Shown: positions 1-11,500 of the stretch, piece after piece
How the letters are laid out: every line of letters begins with the position of its first letter
Numbering within the stretch: position 1 is the stretch's first letter
NCBI RefSeq assembly: GCF_029894425.1
Contig: NZ_JARXYJ010000002.1
Coordinates: 248,001 to 312,000 of the forward strand
DNA from: Streptomyces sp. SAI-127
GTDB taxonomy: Bacteria; Actinomycetota; Actinomycetes; Streptomycetales; Streptomycetaceae
Length of the DNA stretch: 64,000 nucleotides
Direction: 5' to 3'
Program-made: the position numbers and the translations under genes
The notes under the pieces: generated by a model
Databases searched by the model: none
What the model saw: only the letters and a program-made list of their open reading frames with translations
What the model was told of the DNA's origin: nothing

Positions 1-3000
1 TCGCCGGCCGACTCGATGCAGGAGTGCTGGCCGACGGTGTGGTGCCGCTGGGGACCCCCTTGGCCAACACCCGCGTCTACGTGCTCGACGCCGCCCTGCG
101 CCCGGTGCCGATCGGCATGGTGGGTGAGCTGTACGTCGCGGGCCCCCAGGTGGCGCGCGGCTACCGGGGCCGGCCCGCGCTGACGGCGGAGCGGTTCGTG
201 CCCGACGCCTTCGCCGGCGACGGCACCCGCATGTACCGTACCGGCGACCGCGCACGGTGGCGTGCGGACGGCCGCCTGGAGTTCCTGGGCCGCATCGACG
301 CCCAGCTCAAGGTGCGTGGGTACCGTGTCGAGCCCGGCGAGGTGGAGGCGGCACTCGTCTCCCACGCCCTGGTGCGCTCGGCCGTCGTGACCGCCCGGGG
401 CGAGGGACGGGGACGCCGCCTGGTGGCCTACCTGGTGCCGGCCGACCATGACGAGGGACTGCCGCCGGTGGCGGAACTGCGCGCGTACGCGGGCTCACGC
501 CTGCCCGAGCACATGGTGCCCTCGGTCTTCGTCGAGCTCGGGGAGTTCCCCCTCACCGCCAACGGCAAGCTCGATCGAGCCGCCCTGCCCGAACCGGACG
601 CCGAGGAGTCCGAGACCGGTACATACACTCCGTCGGTCACCGCCACCGAGGAACTCCTGACCGGCATATGGTCCGACGTCCTGGGGATCGGCCGGGTGGG
701 AACCCTCGACGACTTCTTCGACCTGGGCGGGCATTCCCTGCTCGCCACCCAGGTGATCTCCCGGATCCGTGAGGTGTTCGGCACCGAGGTGCCGTTGTCG
801 GCCCTGTTCGACGCGCCGACGGTGCGCGGGTTCGCCGCGGTGGTCGACAACTCGGCCGCGGGTCTCGCCGTACCCCCTGTGACCGCGGTGGACCGGGACC
901 GTACGCTGCCGTTGTCGTTCGGCCAGCAACGCCTGTGGTTCCTCGAGCAGTTGGGCGGCGGGTCGCCCGAGTACAACCTCACGGCGGGCATCCGCCTCGA
1001 CGGCGACCTGGATGCGTCGGCGCTGCAGGCGGCGCTGAGCCGGATCACGGCCCGGCACGAGGTGCTGCGCACCCGTCTGGTGGCGGGCGCGGACGGGCTG
1101 GCGACCCAGGTGATCGACCCGCCGCGCCCCTTCCCCCTGCCGGTCGTCGACGTGTCCGACACGTCGCAGCCGGAAGCGGCCGCACGTGCCCTGGCCGCGG
1201 CGGACGCCGCCCTGCCCTTCGACCTGTCGGCCGGCCCGCTGATCCGCGGAGTCCTGGTCACGGTCGCCGCCGACCGGCACCTGCTGGCCCTGGCGATGCA
1301 CCACGCCGTGTCCGACGAGTGGTCCGGCCGACTTCTGCGCGGCGAACTGACCGCCCTGTACGAGGCGTTCCGGGCGGGCCGGCCCGATCCGCTGCCGCCG
1401 TTGGCGGTGCAGTACGCCGACTTCGCCCTCTGGCAGCGCCAGTGGCTGGACGGCGACGTCCTGCGGAGCCAACTCGACTACTGGCGCGCCCAGTTGGCCG
1501 GTGCACCCGTACTGGAACTGCCCACCGACCGGCCCCGCCCGGCGGTGCGTTCCAGCGAGGGCGGGGTCGTCGACTTCCGCGTCCCCGTGGACACGGCCCG
1601 CCGACTGCGCGAGCTGACCCGCGGCAACGGCGCCACGATGTCCATGACGCTGCTGGCCGCGTTCAGCGTGCTGCTGGGCCGCTACGCGGGCTCGCGGGAC
1701 GTGGTGGTCGGCACGCCGGTGGCGAACCGGAACCGTGCCGAGACCGAGGATCTGATCGGGTTCTTCGTGAACACCCTGGTCCTGCGGACCGATCTGTCCG
1801 GTGATCCCACGTTCGCCGAACTCCTCGCCCGGGTTCGGGAGACGGCGCTCGGCGCGTACGCACACCAGGACCTGCCGTTCGAGCAGCTTGTGGAAGAACT
1901 CGTCGTCGAGCGGGACCGCTCCCGCAGCCCCCTGTTCCAGGTCCTGTTCAACTACGACACCGCCGACACGGACAAGCCCGACATGGCACCGGGCAGTCCG
2001 CTCACCGTGAGCTTCGACCTGGCGCTCCGGCTCGGCGACGGCGACGACGGCCTGACCGGTGAGTTCCAGTACAGCACCGCCCTGTTCGACGCGAAGACCG
2101 TCGAACGGATGGCCGGTCATCTGGTCGAACTGCTGTGCGCCGCAGCAGAGAACCCCGACCGCAGGGTCGGCGAACTGCCCCTGCTCACGACGTCGGAGCG
2201 AGACGCGCTGGTGAGGGAGTGCCACGGAGCCACCGCCGTACTGCCGCCGGTGGCCGGCGTGCACGAGCTGATCGCACGGCGTGCCGAGCAGTCCCCGGAC
2301 GCCGTCTCCGTGGTCTGCGGCGCCCGCGTGCTCACGTACGGCAGGCTGCTGGCGCGGGCCGGTCGGCTGGCGCATCACCTGCGCGGCCGGGGCGTGGGCC
2401 CGGAGTCGGTCGTCGGCCTGTGCCTGCCGCGCGGGGTGGACATGGCCGTGGCCGTGCTGGGCGTGTGGCTGGCGGGAGCGGCCTACCTGCCGCTGGACCC
2501 GGAGTACCCGGACGAGCGACGGGACTTCATGGTGGCCGACAGCGGCGCCCGAGTGGTGCTGCGGGAGGACGACCTGGTGCTCGGCGACGCGTTGCCGTCG
2601 ACGGCGCCGGAGGTGACGGTACGACCTGACCAGTTGGCGTACGTCATCTACACCTCCGGTTCGACGGGCCGCCCGAAGGGCGTGCAGGTCGCGCACGGTG
2701 GCCTGGTCAACCTGGCGGAGACTTTCCGCCGGGAACTGGGCGTGGCCCCGGGGACGCGGATGCTGCAGTTCGCCTCCTTCGGTTTCGACGCCGCGGTGCT
2801 GGACCTGGCGACGACCCTGGCCTCGGGCGCGACGCTCGTGGTCGCCTCGTCCGCCGAGCGAACCGAGCCCGCGGCGCTGTCCGCCGTCGTACGGGCGCAG
2901 AGCGTGGGCGTGGCGAGCGTGTCCCCCTCGCTGCTGGGGACCCTGGACCCCGCCGAGCTGGCCGGGGTCGAGGCGATGCTGGTGGGCTCGGAACGGGTCG

Positions 3001-6000
3001 GCGAGCAGGTGGCACGGGTCTGGGCGCCGGGGCGGCGCATGCTGAACGGCTACGGCCCCACCGAGACCACGGTGATCGCGTCCGCCGGACTGGTGGACGC
3101 CGGAGGGGTGGGGGCTCCGCCGATCGGCGTACCGCTGCCCAACACACGGGCGTACGTGCTCGACGACCGGCTTGCACCGGTGCCGGTGGGCGTGACGGGT
3201 GAGCTGTACCTCGCCGGACCGCAACTGGCCCGCGGCTACGGTGGGCAGGCCGGCCTGACGGCGGAGCGGTTCGTGCCCGACGCGTTCGCCGGGGACGGGT
3301 CTCGGATGTACCGGTCGGGCGACCGTGTGCGCCGACTGGCGGACGGACGGCTGAGCTTCGTCGACCGGGCCGACGGCCAGTTGAAGGTGCGAGGGTTCCG
3401 GATCGAACCGGGCGAGGTGGAAGCCGCCCTGGTCGCCCACCCGGGCGTGCGCGCGGCGGTGGTGACGGCCTTCGGCGACGGCGGTGAACGCCGCCTGGTC
3501 GCGTACGTCGTGCCGGCCGATCCCGGTGCGGGCATCCCGTCGGCGACGGAACTGCGGGAGTCCACGGGCCGACGGCTGCCGGCGTTCATGGTGCCGTCGG
3601 TGTTCGTGGAGCTCGCGGGCCTGCCGCTGACCGCGAACGGCAAGCTGGACCGCGCCGCCCTGCCGGAACCGGACGGGACGGCCCACGGCGAGCACGCGTA
3701 CGTGGCTCCCGCCGGAGCCACCGAGGAACTCCTCGCCGGTATCTGGGCGCAGCTGCTCGGCGTGCACCGGGTGGGCGCCGAGGACAACTTCTTCGAGCGG
3801 GGCGGGCACTCACTGCTGGCCACCCAGGTGATGTCCCGCATCCGTGAGGTGTTCGGCGCCGACGTCTCCGTGGCGACACTGTTCGACCACCCGACCGTAC
3901 GGGCGCTCGCCGCGGCGGTCGACGGAGCAGCCCGGGGCGCGCTCCTGGCACCGGTCGCCGAGGCCGGACGGGACCGCCTGCTGCCGCTGTCCTTCGGGCA
4001 GCAGCGGCTGTGGTTCCTGGACCAACTCGAGCCCGGATCCACCGACTACAACCTGCCGCTTCCCCTGCGCCTGGACGGAGTCCCGGACATCGCGGCACTG
4101 GGAGCGGCCCTGGACGCGCTCACGGCGCGCCACGAGGTGCTGCGCACCCGCCTGGTGACGGGGCCGGACGGGGTGGCCCACCAGGTCATCGACCCGGCGT
4201 CGACACCGCACCCCCTGCCCCTGGTCGACGTGTCCGGTCTCGCCGACCCGGCCGCGGCGGCCCGACTGCTGATCGCGGGGGAGGTGAGGACACCATTCGA
4301 CCTCGCGACCGGCCCGCTGATGCGTGCCGTCCTGATCCGCCTGGCCCCGGACGAGCACGTCCTGGTCCTGTCGATGCACCACGTCGTCTTCGACGAGTGG
4401 TCCGGCCGCATCCTGTGGCGTGAGCTGTCGGCGCTGTACGAGGCGTTCCGGGCGGGCCGCCCCGATCCGCTGCCGCCGCTCGCCGTCCAGTACGCGGACT
4501 ACGCCGTGTGGCAACACCAGTCACTGGCCGGGCCGGTGCTCGAAGGACAACTCGGCTACTGGAAGGACAAGCTGGCCGACCTGCCCGTGCTGGAGCTGCC
4601 CACCGACCGCCCCCGACCCGCCATGCGTTCCTCCGAAGGCGCCACCACCCGCTTCAGTGTGCCGGCGCACACCGCGGAGACCCTGCGAGCCCTGTCACGG
4701 CAGAGCGGCGCCACCATGTTCATGACGCTGCTGACCGCCTTCGACGTCCTGCTGGGACGCTACGCGGGAGCGGAGGACATCCCCGTGGGGACCCCGGTGG
4801 CCAACCGCAACCGCGCCGAGACGGAAGACCTGATCGGCTTCTTCGTCAACACCCTGGTCATGAGGACCGACCTGTCCGGGAACCCCACCTTCACCGAACT
4901 CCTCGCCCGGGTCCGGCACGCCGCGCTGGACGCCTACGCGCACCAGGACCTGCCCTTCGAACAGTTGGTGGACGCGCTGGTGGCGGAGCGGGACCGGTCC
5001 CGCACGCCGTTGTTCCAAGTGTTCTTCACCTACGTCATGGCGGATGCCCAGGACGGCGCCCCTCTGCTCGAACAGCCCGAAGGACTGCCGCGCACCACCC
5101 TGTTCGACCTCACCCTGCGACTCGCCGACTCCCACGACGGCGGGCTGGCCGGTGAGTTCGAGTACAGCACGGCCTTGTTCGACGCGGGGACCGTGAAGCG
5201 GTTGTCGGGTCATCTGGTGCGGCTGCTGGAGGCGGTGGCGGAGGACGCGGGGCGGCGGGTGGGGGAGCTGCCCCTGCTGTCCGCTGGTGAGGTTGAGCAG
5301 GTGGTCCGGGGGTGGAACGGTGCTGCGGTTGCGTTGCCGTCGGTGGGTGGGGTGCATGAGCTGGTCGTTGCTCATGCGTCTGCTGCTCCGGATGCGGTGG
5401 CGGTGGTCTCGGGTGCTCGTGTGTTGACGTATGGCGGGTTGGTGGCTCGGGCGAGTCGGCTGGCGCGTGAGTTGCGTGCTCGGGGTGTGGGGGCCGAGTC
5501 GGTGGTGGGTCTGTGTCTGCCGCGTGGTGTCGACGTGGTGGTGGCGATGCTGGGGGTGTGGCTGGCAGGGGGCGCCTATCTGTCACTCGATCCCGAATAC
5601 CCGCTGGAGCGGCTGGAGTTCATGCTCGCCGACAGCGGTGTGCGGGTGCTGGTGGGCGAGTCGGGGCTGGTCGGGAACCTCTCCGTGGACCGGACGCTCT
5701 GCCTGGACGACCCGGCAGTGGTGAGCGCGCTGCAGAACCGGCCGTCGACGCCACCCGAGGTGTCCGTCACGGGAGACGGGCTGGCGGCGGTGATTTATAC
5801 GTCGGGGTCGACGGGGCGTGCGAAGGGGGCGTTGGTGTCGCATGGGTCGTTGGTGGCGGTGTGTGTGGGGTGGGGGTCGGTGTATGGGGGGGTGGGTGTG
5901 GGGGGTGGTCGTCGGTGGTTGTCGGTGGCTAGTGCGAGTTTTGATGTGTTTTCGGGTGATGTGGTGCGGTCGTTGGGTGGGGGTGGGGTGTTGGTGTTGG

Positions 6001-8591
6001 GGCGGGTGGGTTTGCAGGTGGAGGTGGAGGAGTGGGCGGGGGTGTTGGCGGGTGCGGGGGTGGAGGCGTTGGAGTGTGCGCCTCGGTATGTGGAGGAGTT
6101 GGTGGGGTGGGTTGAGCGGGGTGGGAGGGGTTTGTCGGGGTTGAGGTTGGTGGCGGTGACGACGGATGTGTGGCGTACGGGGGCGGTGGTGCGGGCGCGG
6201 GAGGTTTTGGGTGCGGGTGTGGTGTTGGTGGGGGCGTATGGGGTGACGGAGGCGACGGTTGATTCGACGTTGAGTGTGTGGGGTGGGGTGGGGGGTGTGG
6301 ATCGGCCTGCTCCGGTGGGTGGGGCGTTGCCGAATACGCGTTTGTATGTGTTGGACGGGGCGTTGTCTGCGGTGCCGGTGGGTGTGGCGGGTGAGTTGTT
6401 TGTTGCGGGTCCGCAGGTGGTGCGGGGGTATGGCGGGCGTGCGGGGTTGACGGCGGAGCGGTTTGTGGCTGATCCGTTTGCGGGGGATGGGTCGCGGATG
6501 TATCGGACGGGGGATCGGGTGCGGTGGTTGGCGTGTGGGGAGGTGGAGTTTCTGGGGCGGGCGGATGAGCAGGTGAAGGTGCGGGGTTTCCGTATCGAGC
6601 CGGGTGAGGTGGAAGCGGCTTTGGCGACCCACCCCCGCATCCGCACCGCCGTGGTCGGCGTGGTGGGGGAGGGCACCGACCGGCGCCTGGCCGCCTACGC
6701 GGTCCCCGCCGACCCGGCCGAGGGCATACCGACCGTGGGCGAGCTGCGGGACCATCTGCGGCGTGGACTGCCGGACTTCATGGTTCCGTCGTACTTCACC
6801 GAACTGTCCGCCCTTCCGCTGACTCCGAACGGCAAGGTGGACCGCAAGGCCCTGCCGGCGCCGGACGGTCTGCGGCCCCGGCTGGACGGCTTCGCCGCCC
6901 CCACGACCGCGACCGAGGAACTCCTCGCCGGCATCTGGGCCCAGGTCCTCGGCCTGGACCGCGTCGGCGTCCAGGACAACTTCTTCGAACTCGGCGGCGA
7001 CTCGATCATCAGCATCCAGGTCGTGGCCCGCGCCAGGAAGGCCGGCCTGCACTTCACCGTGGCCCAGCTGTTCGACCACCAGACCGTCGCGGGACTGGCC
7101 ACCGTGGCCACCGCTGAGAGCACCGCGGACGCGGAACAGGGCCCGGTTGTCGGCGACTTCCCGCTCACGCCGATCCAGCGCTGGTTCTTCGCGCAGGACA
7201 TGCGAGAGCCCGGCCACTTCAACCAGTCGATGCTGCTGGAGGCCGCCGAACCCGTCGAGGCCGAGGCGCTCCGGGTCGCCGTGGCGGCCGTGCTGGAGCA
7301 GCACGACGCCCTGAGGTCGCGGTTTGTCCGGGAGGGCGGGCAATGGGCCGGCCGGGTGATGGCCGCCGAGCCGGCCGACGTCGTCCATGTCGTCGAGACA
7401 ACCGGCCGGGACGACCAGGACGAGTGGGCGTTCCTGGACGCCCGCGGTGACGAGGCACAGGCCGGCCTCGACCTGGCGGACGGACCGCTCGTACAGGTCG
7501 TGCTGTTCGACCGGGGCGCACAGGGACACCTGCTGTTCGTCGTCGCGCACCACCTGGTCGTGGACGCGGTGTCGTGGCCGGTGTTGCTGGAGGACCTGTC
7601 GGTCGCCTACGGACAGGCCGCACGCGGCATCCCGGTGAAGCTGCCTGCCAAGACCAGCTCCTTCATGCGATGGGCCCAGCGTCTCAACGAACTCGCCCGC
7701 TCCCCGGAACTGATCGCCGAAGCCGCGTACTGGCGCACGGCCGAGACCACCGCGGTCCCGCTGCCACGTGACCACGACGGGCCCAACAGCCTCACCTCCC
7801 TGCGGGAACTGTCGGTCACCCTCGGCACGGAGCAGACCGAGCGCCTGCTGCGCGACGTCCCGGGCGCGTTCCACACGCAGATCAACGACGTGCTGCTGAG
7901 CGTCCTCGGGACCGTGCTCACCGAATGGTGCGCCGCCCCGCACGTGACGGTCGACCTGGAAGGACATGGTCGCGAGGACGTGGGCGCCGACATCGACGTG
8001 TCACGGACGGTGGGCTGGTTCACCAGCGTGTATCCGGTCGTCCTCGGCGGCACGAGCAGCGGCGACGACCCCGGCGCGGCGCTGCGCCGGACGAAGGAAC
8101 GGCTGAGGGAAGTCCCCCGCAAGGGCCACGGCTACGGCCTGCTGCGTCACCTCGGTGACTGGGAACCGGTCCCGGGCCCCGACGTGGCCTTCAACTACCT
8201 GGGGCAGACCACCCAGGCGGTCGACGCGGCCGGTGCCCCGGGCGGACGGTTCAGGCCGACGGGCAGGGCACTCGGCAGGCCGCAGTCGACGGTCGGGAAC
8301 CGCACGCATCTGCTCGAGATCAACAGCCAGATCGCCCTCGGCCGCCTGGAACTGGTGTGGATGTACAGCGACCAGGTTCACGACGAGTCGACCGTGCGCC
8401 GACTGGCACAGCGCTACATCGAGGTCCTCGACGACCTGATCGCGTACTGCTGCCGCCCCGACATCGGCGGCTACACACCGTCCGACTTCCCGCTGGCCGG
8501 CCTCGACCAGGACGTCCTCGACCTCATCCAGCAGCGCTTCGACTCACCTGCCGTCCCCGGTGAAGCCGCCGAATCCGGAGGAGCATCATGA
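1..8591 (+). CDS. Nonribosomal peptide synthetase, 5'-truncated (modules 1-3: [A]-T / C-A-T / C-A-T-E)
   Basis: The reading frame (codons start at 3, 6, 9...) is already open at the window edge inside an A domain, so the true start lies upstream. The visible part is about 2862 residues: the end of A1 with carrier 1, then C-A-T (module 2), then C-A-T-E (module 3). The protein is a cytoplasmic assembly-line enzyme that activates amino acids as adenylates, loads them on phosphopantetheine carriers and condenses them. The C-terminus runs past the E domain into a tail ([13 protein letters not shown]...) that matches the internal E-C linkers of the downstream synthetases and resembles a donor communication (COM) domain. 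The stop TGA overlaps the next ATG as ATGA, so the next protein is probably both its translational and its chain-transfer partner. No frameshift was seen. Identity as an NRPS is certain; the product is not known. Confidence 0.97.
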   Translation, partial: AGRLDAGVLADGVVPLGTPLANTRVYVLDAALRPVPIGMVGELYVAGPQVARGYRGRPALTAERFVPDAFAGDGTRMYRTGDRARWRADGRLEFLGRIDAQLKVRGYRVEPGEVEAALVSHALVRSAVVTARGEGRGRRLVAYLVPADHDEGLPPVAELRAYAGSRLPEHMVPSVFVELGEFPLTANGKLDRAALPEPDAEESETGTYTPSVTATEELLTGIWSDVLGIGRVGTLDDFFDLGGHSLLATQVISRIREVFGTEVPLSALFDAPTVRGFAAVVDNSAAGLAVPPVTAVDRDRTLPLSFGQQRLWFLEQLGGGSPEYNLTAGIRLDGDLDASALQAALSRITARHEVLRTRLVAGADGLATQVIDPPRPFPLPVVDVSDTSQPEAAARALAAADAALPFDLSAGPLIRGVLVTVAADRHLLALAMHHAVSDEWSGRLLRGELTALYEAFRAGRPDPLPPLAVQYADFALWQRQWLDGDVLRSQLDYWRAQLAGAPVLELPTDRPRPAVRSSEGGVVDFRVPVDTARRLRELTRGNGATMSMTLLAAFSVLLGRYAGSRDVVVGTPVANRNRAETEDLIGFFVNTLVLRTDLSGDPTFAELLARVRETALGAYAHQDLPFEQLVEELVVERDRSRSPLFQVLFNYDTADTDKPDMAPGSPLTVSFDLALRLGDGDDGLTGEFQYSTALFDAKTVERMAGHLVELLCAAAENPDRRVGELPLLTTSERDALVRECHGATAVLPPVAGVHELIARRAEQSPDAVSVVCGARVLTYGRLLARAGRLAHHLRGRGVGPESVVGLCLPRGVDMAVAVLGVWLAGAAYLPLDPEYPDERRDFMVADSGARVVLREDDLVLGDALPSTAPEVTVRPDQLAYVIYTSGSTGRPKGVQVAHGGLVNLAETFRRELGVAPGTRMLQFASFGFDAAVLDLATTLASGATLVVASSAERTEPAALSAVVRAQSVGVASVSPSLLGTLDPAELAGVEAMLVGSERVGEQVARVWAPGRRMLNGYGPTETTVIASAGLVDAGGVGAPPIGVPLPNTRAYVLDDRLAPVPVGVTGELYLAGPQLARGYGGQAGLTAERFVPDAFAGDGSRMYRSGDRVRRLADGRLSFVDRADGQLKVRGFRIEPGEVEAALVAHPGVRAAVVTAFGDGGERRLVAYVVPADPGAGIPSATELRESTGRRLPAFMVPSVFVELAGLPLTANGKLDRAALPEPDGTAHGEHAYVAPAGATEELLAGIWAQLLGVHRVGAEDNFFERGGHSLLATQVMSRIREVFGADVSVATLFDHPTVRALAAAVDGAARGALLAPVAEAGRDRLLPLSFGQQRLWFLDQLEPGSTDYNLPLPLRLDGVPDIAALGAALDALTARHEVLRTRLVTGPDGVAHQVIDPASTPHPLPLVDVSGLADPAAAARLLIAGEVRTPFDLATGPLMRAVLIRLAPDEHVLVLSMHHVVFDEWSGRILWRELSALYEAFRAGRPDPLPPLAVQYADYAVWQHQSLAGPVLEGQLGYWKDKLADLPVLELPTDRPRPAMRSSEGATTRFSVPAHTAETLRALSRQSGATMFMTLLTAFDVLLGRYAGAEDIPVGTPVANRNRAETEDLIGFFVNTLVMRTDLSGNPTFTELLARVRHAALDAYAHQDLPFEQLVDALVAERDRSRTPLFQVFFTYVMADAQDGAPLLEQPEGLPRTTLFDLTLRLADSHDGGLAGEFEYSTALFDAGTVKRLSGHLVRLLEAVAEDAGRRVGELPLLSAGEVEQVVRGWNGAAVALPSVGGVHELVVAHASAAPDAVAVVSGARVLTYGGLVARASRLARELRARGVGAESVVGLCLPRGVDVVVAMLGVWLAGGAYLSLDPEYPLERLEFMLADSGVRVLVGESGLVGNLSVDRTLCLDDPAVVSALQNRPSTPPEVSVTGDGLAAVIYTSGSTGRAKGALVSHGSLVAVCVGWGSVYGGVGVGGGRRWLSVASASFDVFSGDVVRSLGGGGVLVLGRVGLQVEVEEWAGVLAGAGVEALECAPRYVEELVGWVERGGRGLSGLRLVAVTTDVWRTGAVVRAREVLGAGVVLVGAYGVTEATVDSTLSVWGGVGGVDRPAPVGGALPNTRLYVLDGALSAVPVGVAGELFVAGPQVVRGYGGRAGLTAERFVADPFAGDGSRMYRTGDRVRWLACGEVEFLGRADEQVKVRGFRIEPGEVEAALATHPRIRTAVVGVVGEGTDRRLAAYAVPADPAEGIPTVGELRDHLRRGLPDFMVPSYFTELSALPLTPNGKVDRKALPAPDGLRPRLDGFAAPTTATEELLAGIWAQVLGLDRVGVQDNFFELGGDSIISIQVVARARKAGLHFTVAQLFDHQTVAGLATVATAESTADAEQGPVVGDFPLTPIQRWFFAQDMREPGHFNQSMLLEAAEPVEAEALRVAVAAVLEQHDALRSRFVREGGQWAGRVMAAEPADVVHVVETTGRDDQDEWAFLDARGDEAQAGLDLADGPLVQVVLFDRGAQGHLLFVVAHHLVVDAVSWPVLLEDLSVAYGQAARGIPVKLPAKTSSFMRWAQRLNELARSPELIAEAAYWRTAETTAVPLPRDHDGPNSLTSLRELSVTLGTEQTERLLRDVPGAFHTQINDVLLSVLGTVLTEWCAAPHVTVDLEGHGREDVGADIDVSRTVGWFTSVYPVVLGGTSSGDDPGAALRRTKERLREVPRKGHGYGLLRHLGDWEPVPGPDVAFNYLGQTTQAVDAAGAPGGRFRPTGRALGRPQSTVGNRTHLLEINSQIALGRLELVWMYSDQVHDESTVRRLAQRYIEVLDDLIAYCCRPDIGGYTPSDFPLAGLDQDVLDLIQQRFDSPAVPGEAAESGGAS
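3..870 (+). other. Module 1 (partial): A1 C-terminal part and carrier 1
   Basis: Visible A-domain motifs run from the region after A5 (NTRVYVLD) through A6/A7 (GELYVAG, YRTGDR) and A8 ([14 protein letters not shown]) to A10 (NGKLDR, Lys codon 567-569). The A4-A5 part that holds the specificity code lies before the window, so the substrate cannot be read. The carrier follows with DLGGHSLL; the phosphopantetheine Ser codon is 735-737. GGHS fits a carrier with no E domain after it. Confidence 0.93.
906..3960 (+). other. Module 2: C(LCL)-A-T, code DALSLGGVIK
   Basis: The C domain starts at [16 protein letters not shown] and has [10 protein letters not shown] (His pair at 1299-1304). A2 starts near 2241; A3 motif [12 protein letters not shown]5 GYGPTETT, A10 Lys in NGKLDR (3636 on). 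The code read by eye is D-A-L-S-L-G-G-V-I-K, a neutral pocket related to, but not the same as, the DALSLGTVMK family later in the locus. I cannot assign the residue. The carrier has ERGGHS, with Arg where all other carriers here have Leu, Ile or Val; Ser codon 3810-3812. Confidence 0.93.
3978..8500 (+). other. Module 3: C(LCL)-A-T-E, basic (Orn-like) residue, D-configured
   Basis: The C domain has [11 protein letters not shown]3 (5334-6850) reads D-V-G-E-A-T-A-V-D-K. It shares D-V-G-E and the final D-K with the Orn code DVGEIGSIDK, and Glu278 with Asp331 suit a cationic side chain such as Orn, Lys or a cyclic guanidino residue. The carrier has LGGDSI (Ser 7002-7004), the E-partner signature. 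The E domain (about 7150-8500) has [10 protein letters not shown] (His pair 7548-7553), VGWFTSVYP and FNYLGQ. A D residue is therefore expected. Confidence 0.92.
5307..6655 (+). repeat. A-core duplication, copy 1 (module 3; partner 9974-11319)
   Basis: Two blocks match the neighbouring gene: 5307-5656 with 9974-10323 (no mismatch seen) and 5782-6655 with 10446-11319 (one silent mismatch seen, TTG at 6341-6343 against CTG). The unlike stretch between them encodes the variable loop before the A3 motif. Compared by eye. Confidence 0.93.
8577..8583 (+). promoter_or_regulatory. Ribosome binding site for the second NRPS gene
   Basis: GGAGGAG ends 4 bases before the ATG at 8588. It lies within the last codons of the upstream gene and fixes the start at the ATGA overlap, which indicates coupled translation. 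Confidence 0.75.
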
Positions 8592-11500
8592 CCGCGTTCG
8601 ACACGACGTCCGGTCGGCGGGCCCGCACGATCGAGAACATCTACCCGCTCACCGCGCTCCAGCAGGGCATGCTCTTCCATACGGAACTGGCCGACGAACC
8701 CGGTATGTACTGGGTGCAGAACGGCCTGCTGCTGGAGGGGGAGCTCGACCTCACCGCCTTGCGACGGGCCTGGGAACTCATGTTCGACCGGCACGAGGTG
8801 CTGCGCACCACGGTCGTCTCTGAAGGCGTGCCCGAGCCGCTGGCGGTGGTGTCCCGCTCGGTCCCGCTGCCGCTGCGGGTACTGGACCTGTCAGGGCTGG
8901 ACGAGACCGCACGGCAGCAGGCCGTCGACGACTACCTGGCCTCCGACTGGGAGCTGGGCGCCGACTTCACCGCTCCGACCCTGGTACGCCTTGCCGTGAT
9001 CCGACTGGCTCCCGGACGGCACCAGCTCGTCTGGAGCTACCACCACATGCTGCTGGACGGCTGGAGCGACCCCATCGTGGTGGGTGAACTGCTGGAGTCC
9101 TACCACGCGTTCCGCGAGGGCGGCGAACCCCGACTCGCCGCCCGCAGACCCTTCCGGGACTTCGTGGCGTGGGTGACGGGGCAGGACATGGACACGGCCC
9201 GGGCGTACTGGCGCGAACGTCTGGCCGGTGTCCGCGAGACGACGACGCTCGGCATCGAGCGCCCCACCGGGGACCGGGGACCGGGCGAGTGCCGGGTGCC
9301 GCTGTCCCCGGAGGCCGCCGCGACCGGCGTGGCGGACTTCGCCCGGCGCCACCGGCTGACCCTCAACACGGTCGTCCAGGCGGCGTGGGCGGTGGTCATG
9401 GCCCACTACTCCGGCAGCGACGACGTGGTCTTCGGCGTGACGTCGTCGGGGCGTGACGGCCGCCTCGACGGTATGGACGCGATGGTCGGCATGCTCCTCA
9501 ACACCACGCCGGTCAGGATCACCCTCGACCGTGACCAGCCGGTGACGGACTGGCTGACCCGGCTGCAGGACGAACAGGTCCGGGCCCGGCGGTTCGAGCA
9601 CACCCCCTTGGTGGAGATTGCCGCCTGCAGCGAACTCCCGCCCGGCAAGCAACTGTTCCAGAGCCTCTTCGTCTTCGAGAACTTCCCGGTCCAGGAGGTG
9701 CAGCAGGAACAGCGCAACTCCGCGGCGAGCGGCCTGCGCGCCGGCGCCAACTACGGCCGCGAGCAGGCCAACTATCCACTGAGCGTGACCGCCAGCTCCG
9801 GCCGCGAGCTCACGATCAAGATGTCCTACGACCGTGCCCGGATCGACGCCGACGCGGTGGACCGGATGGCCGGCCACCTGGCACACGCCCTGGAGGACCT
9901 CATCACCGCTGACGCCGAACGGCGGGTGGGAGAGGTGTCGTTGATGTCACTGCGTGAGCGCGAGGAGTTGCTGCGGGGGTGGAACGGTGCTGCGGTTGCG
10001 TTGCCGTCGGTGGGTGGGGTGCATGAGCTGGTCGTTGCTCATGCGTCTGCTGCTCCGGATGCGGTGGCGGTGGTCTCGGGTGCTCGTGTGTTGACGTATG
10101 GCGGGTTGGTGGCTCGGGCGAGTCGGCTGGCGCGTGAGTTGCGTGCTCGGGGTGTGGGGGCCGAGTCGGTGGTGGGTCTGTGTCTGCCGCGTGGTGTCGA
10201 CGTGGTGGTGGCGATGCTGGGGGTGTGGCTGGCAGGGGGCGCCTATCTGTCACTCGATCCCGAATACCCGCTGGAGCGGCTGGAGTTCATGCTCGCCGAC
10301 AGCGGTGTGCGGGTGCTGGTGGGGGAGCGGTCGGCGGTCGGCGGGCGTCTGAGTGCGGAGTCGGTGGTGTGGCTCGACGACCCGTCCCTTTTCCGGTCCG
10401 AGGCCTCTGAGCCCGTCGAGCTTCCGGCCGTGGTCCCGGATCAGTTGGCGGCGGTGATTTATACGTCGGGGTCGACGGGGCGTGCGAAGGGGGCGTTGGT
10501 GTCGCATGGGTCGTTGGTGGCGGTGTGTGTGGGGTGGGGGTCGGTGTATGGGGGGGTGGGTGTGGGGGGTGGTCGTCGGTGGTTGTCGGTGGCTAGTGCG
10601 AGTTTTGATGTGTTTTCGGGTGATGTGGTGCGGTCGTTGGGTGGGGGTGGGGTGTTGGTGTTGGGGCGGGTGGGTTTGCAGGTGGAGGTGGAGGAGTGGG
10701 CGGGGGTGTTGGCGGGTGCGGGGGTGGAGGCGTTGGAGTGTGCGCCTCGGTATGTGGAGGAGTTGGTGGGGTGGGTTGAGCGGGGTGGGAGGGGTTTGTC
10801 GGGGTTGAGGTTGGTGGCGGTGACGACGGATGTGTGGCGTACGGGGGCGGTGGTGCGGGCGCGGGAGGTTTTGGGTGCGGGTGTGGTGTTGGTGGGGGCG
10901 TATGGGGTGACGGAGGCGACGGTTGATTCGACGTTGAGTGTGTGGGGTGGGGTGGGGGGTGTGGATCGGCCTGCTCCGGTGGGTGGGGCGTTGCCGAATA
11001 CGCGTCTGTATGTGTTGGACGGGGCGTTGTCTGCGGTGCCGGTGGGTGTGGCGGGTGAGTTGTTTGTTGCGGGTCCGCAGGTGGTGCGGGGGTATGGCGG
11101 GCGTGCGGGGTTGACGGCGGAGCGGTTTGTGGCTGATCCGTTTGCGGGGGATGGGTCGCGGATGTATCGGACGGGGGATCGGGTGCGGTGGTTGGCGTGT
11201 GGGGAGGTGGAGTTTCTGGGGCGGGCGGATGAGCAGGTGAAGGTGCGGGGTTTCCGTATCGAGCCGGGTGAGGTGGAAGCGGCTTTGGCGACCCACCCCC
11301 GCATCCGCACCGCCGTGGTGACGGCAGCGGGCGAAGAGACCGACAGGCGCCTCGTCGCCCACCTCGTCCTCACCGACCCGGCCGAGGGCATACCGGCGGT
11401 CGGCGACCTGCGTGCCTACCTCAGCGACCGGCTACCCGCCTTCATGGTCCCGTCGGTGTTCGTCGAGCTCGACGCCCTTCCGCTGACTCCGAACGGCAAG

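Noticed and set aside
5307..11319. The near-identical blocks as pure assembly error
   Set aside because: Not excluded, but the blocks have different flanks, a few real differences and constant frame, which fits true duplication. Short-read chimeras should still be ruled out with long reads.
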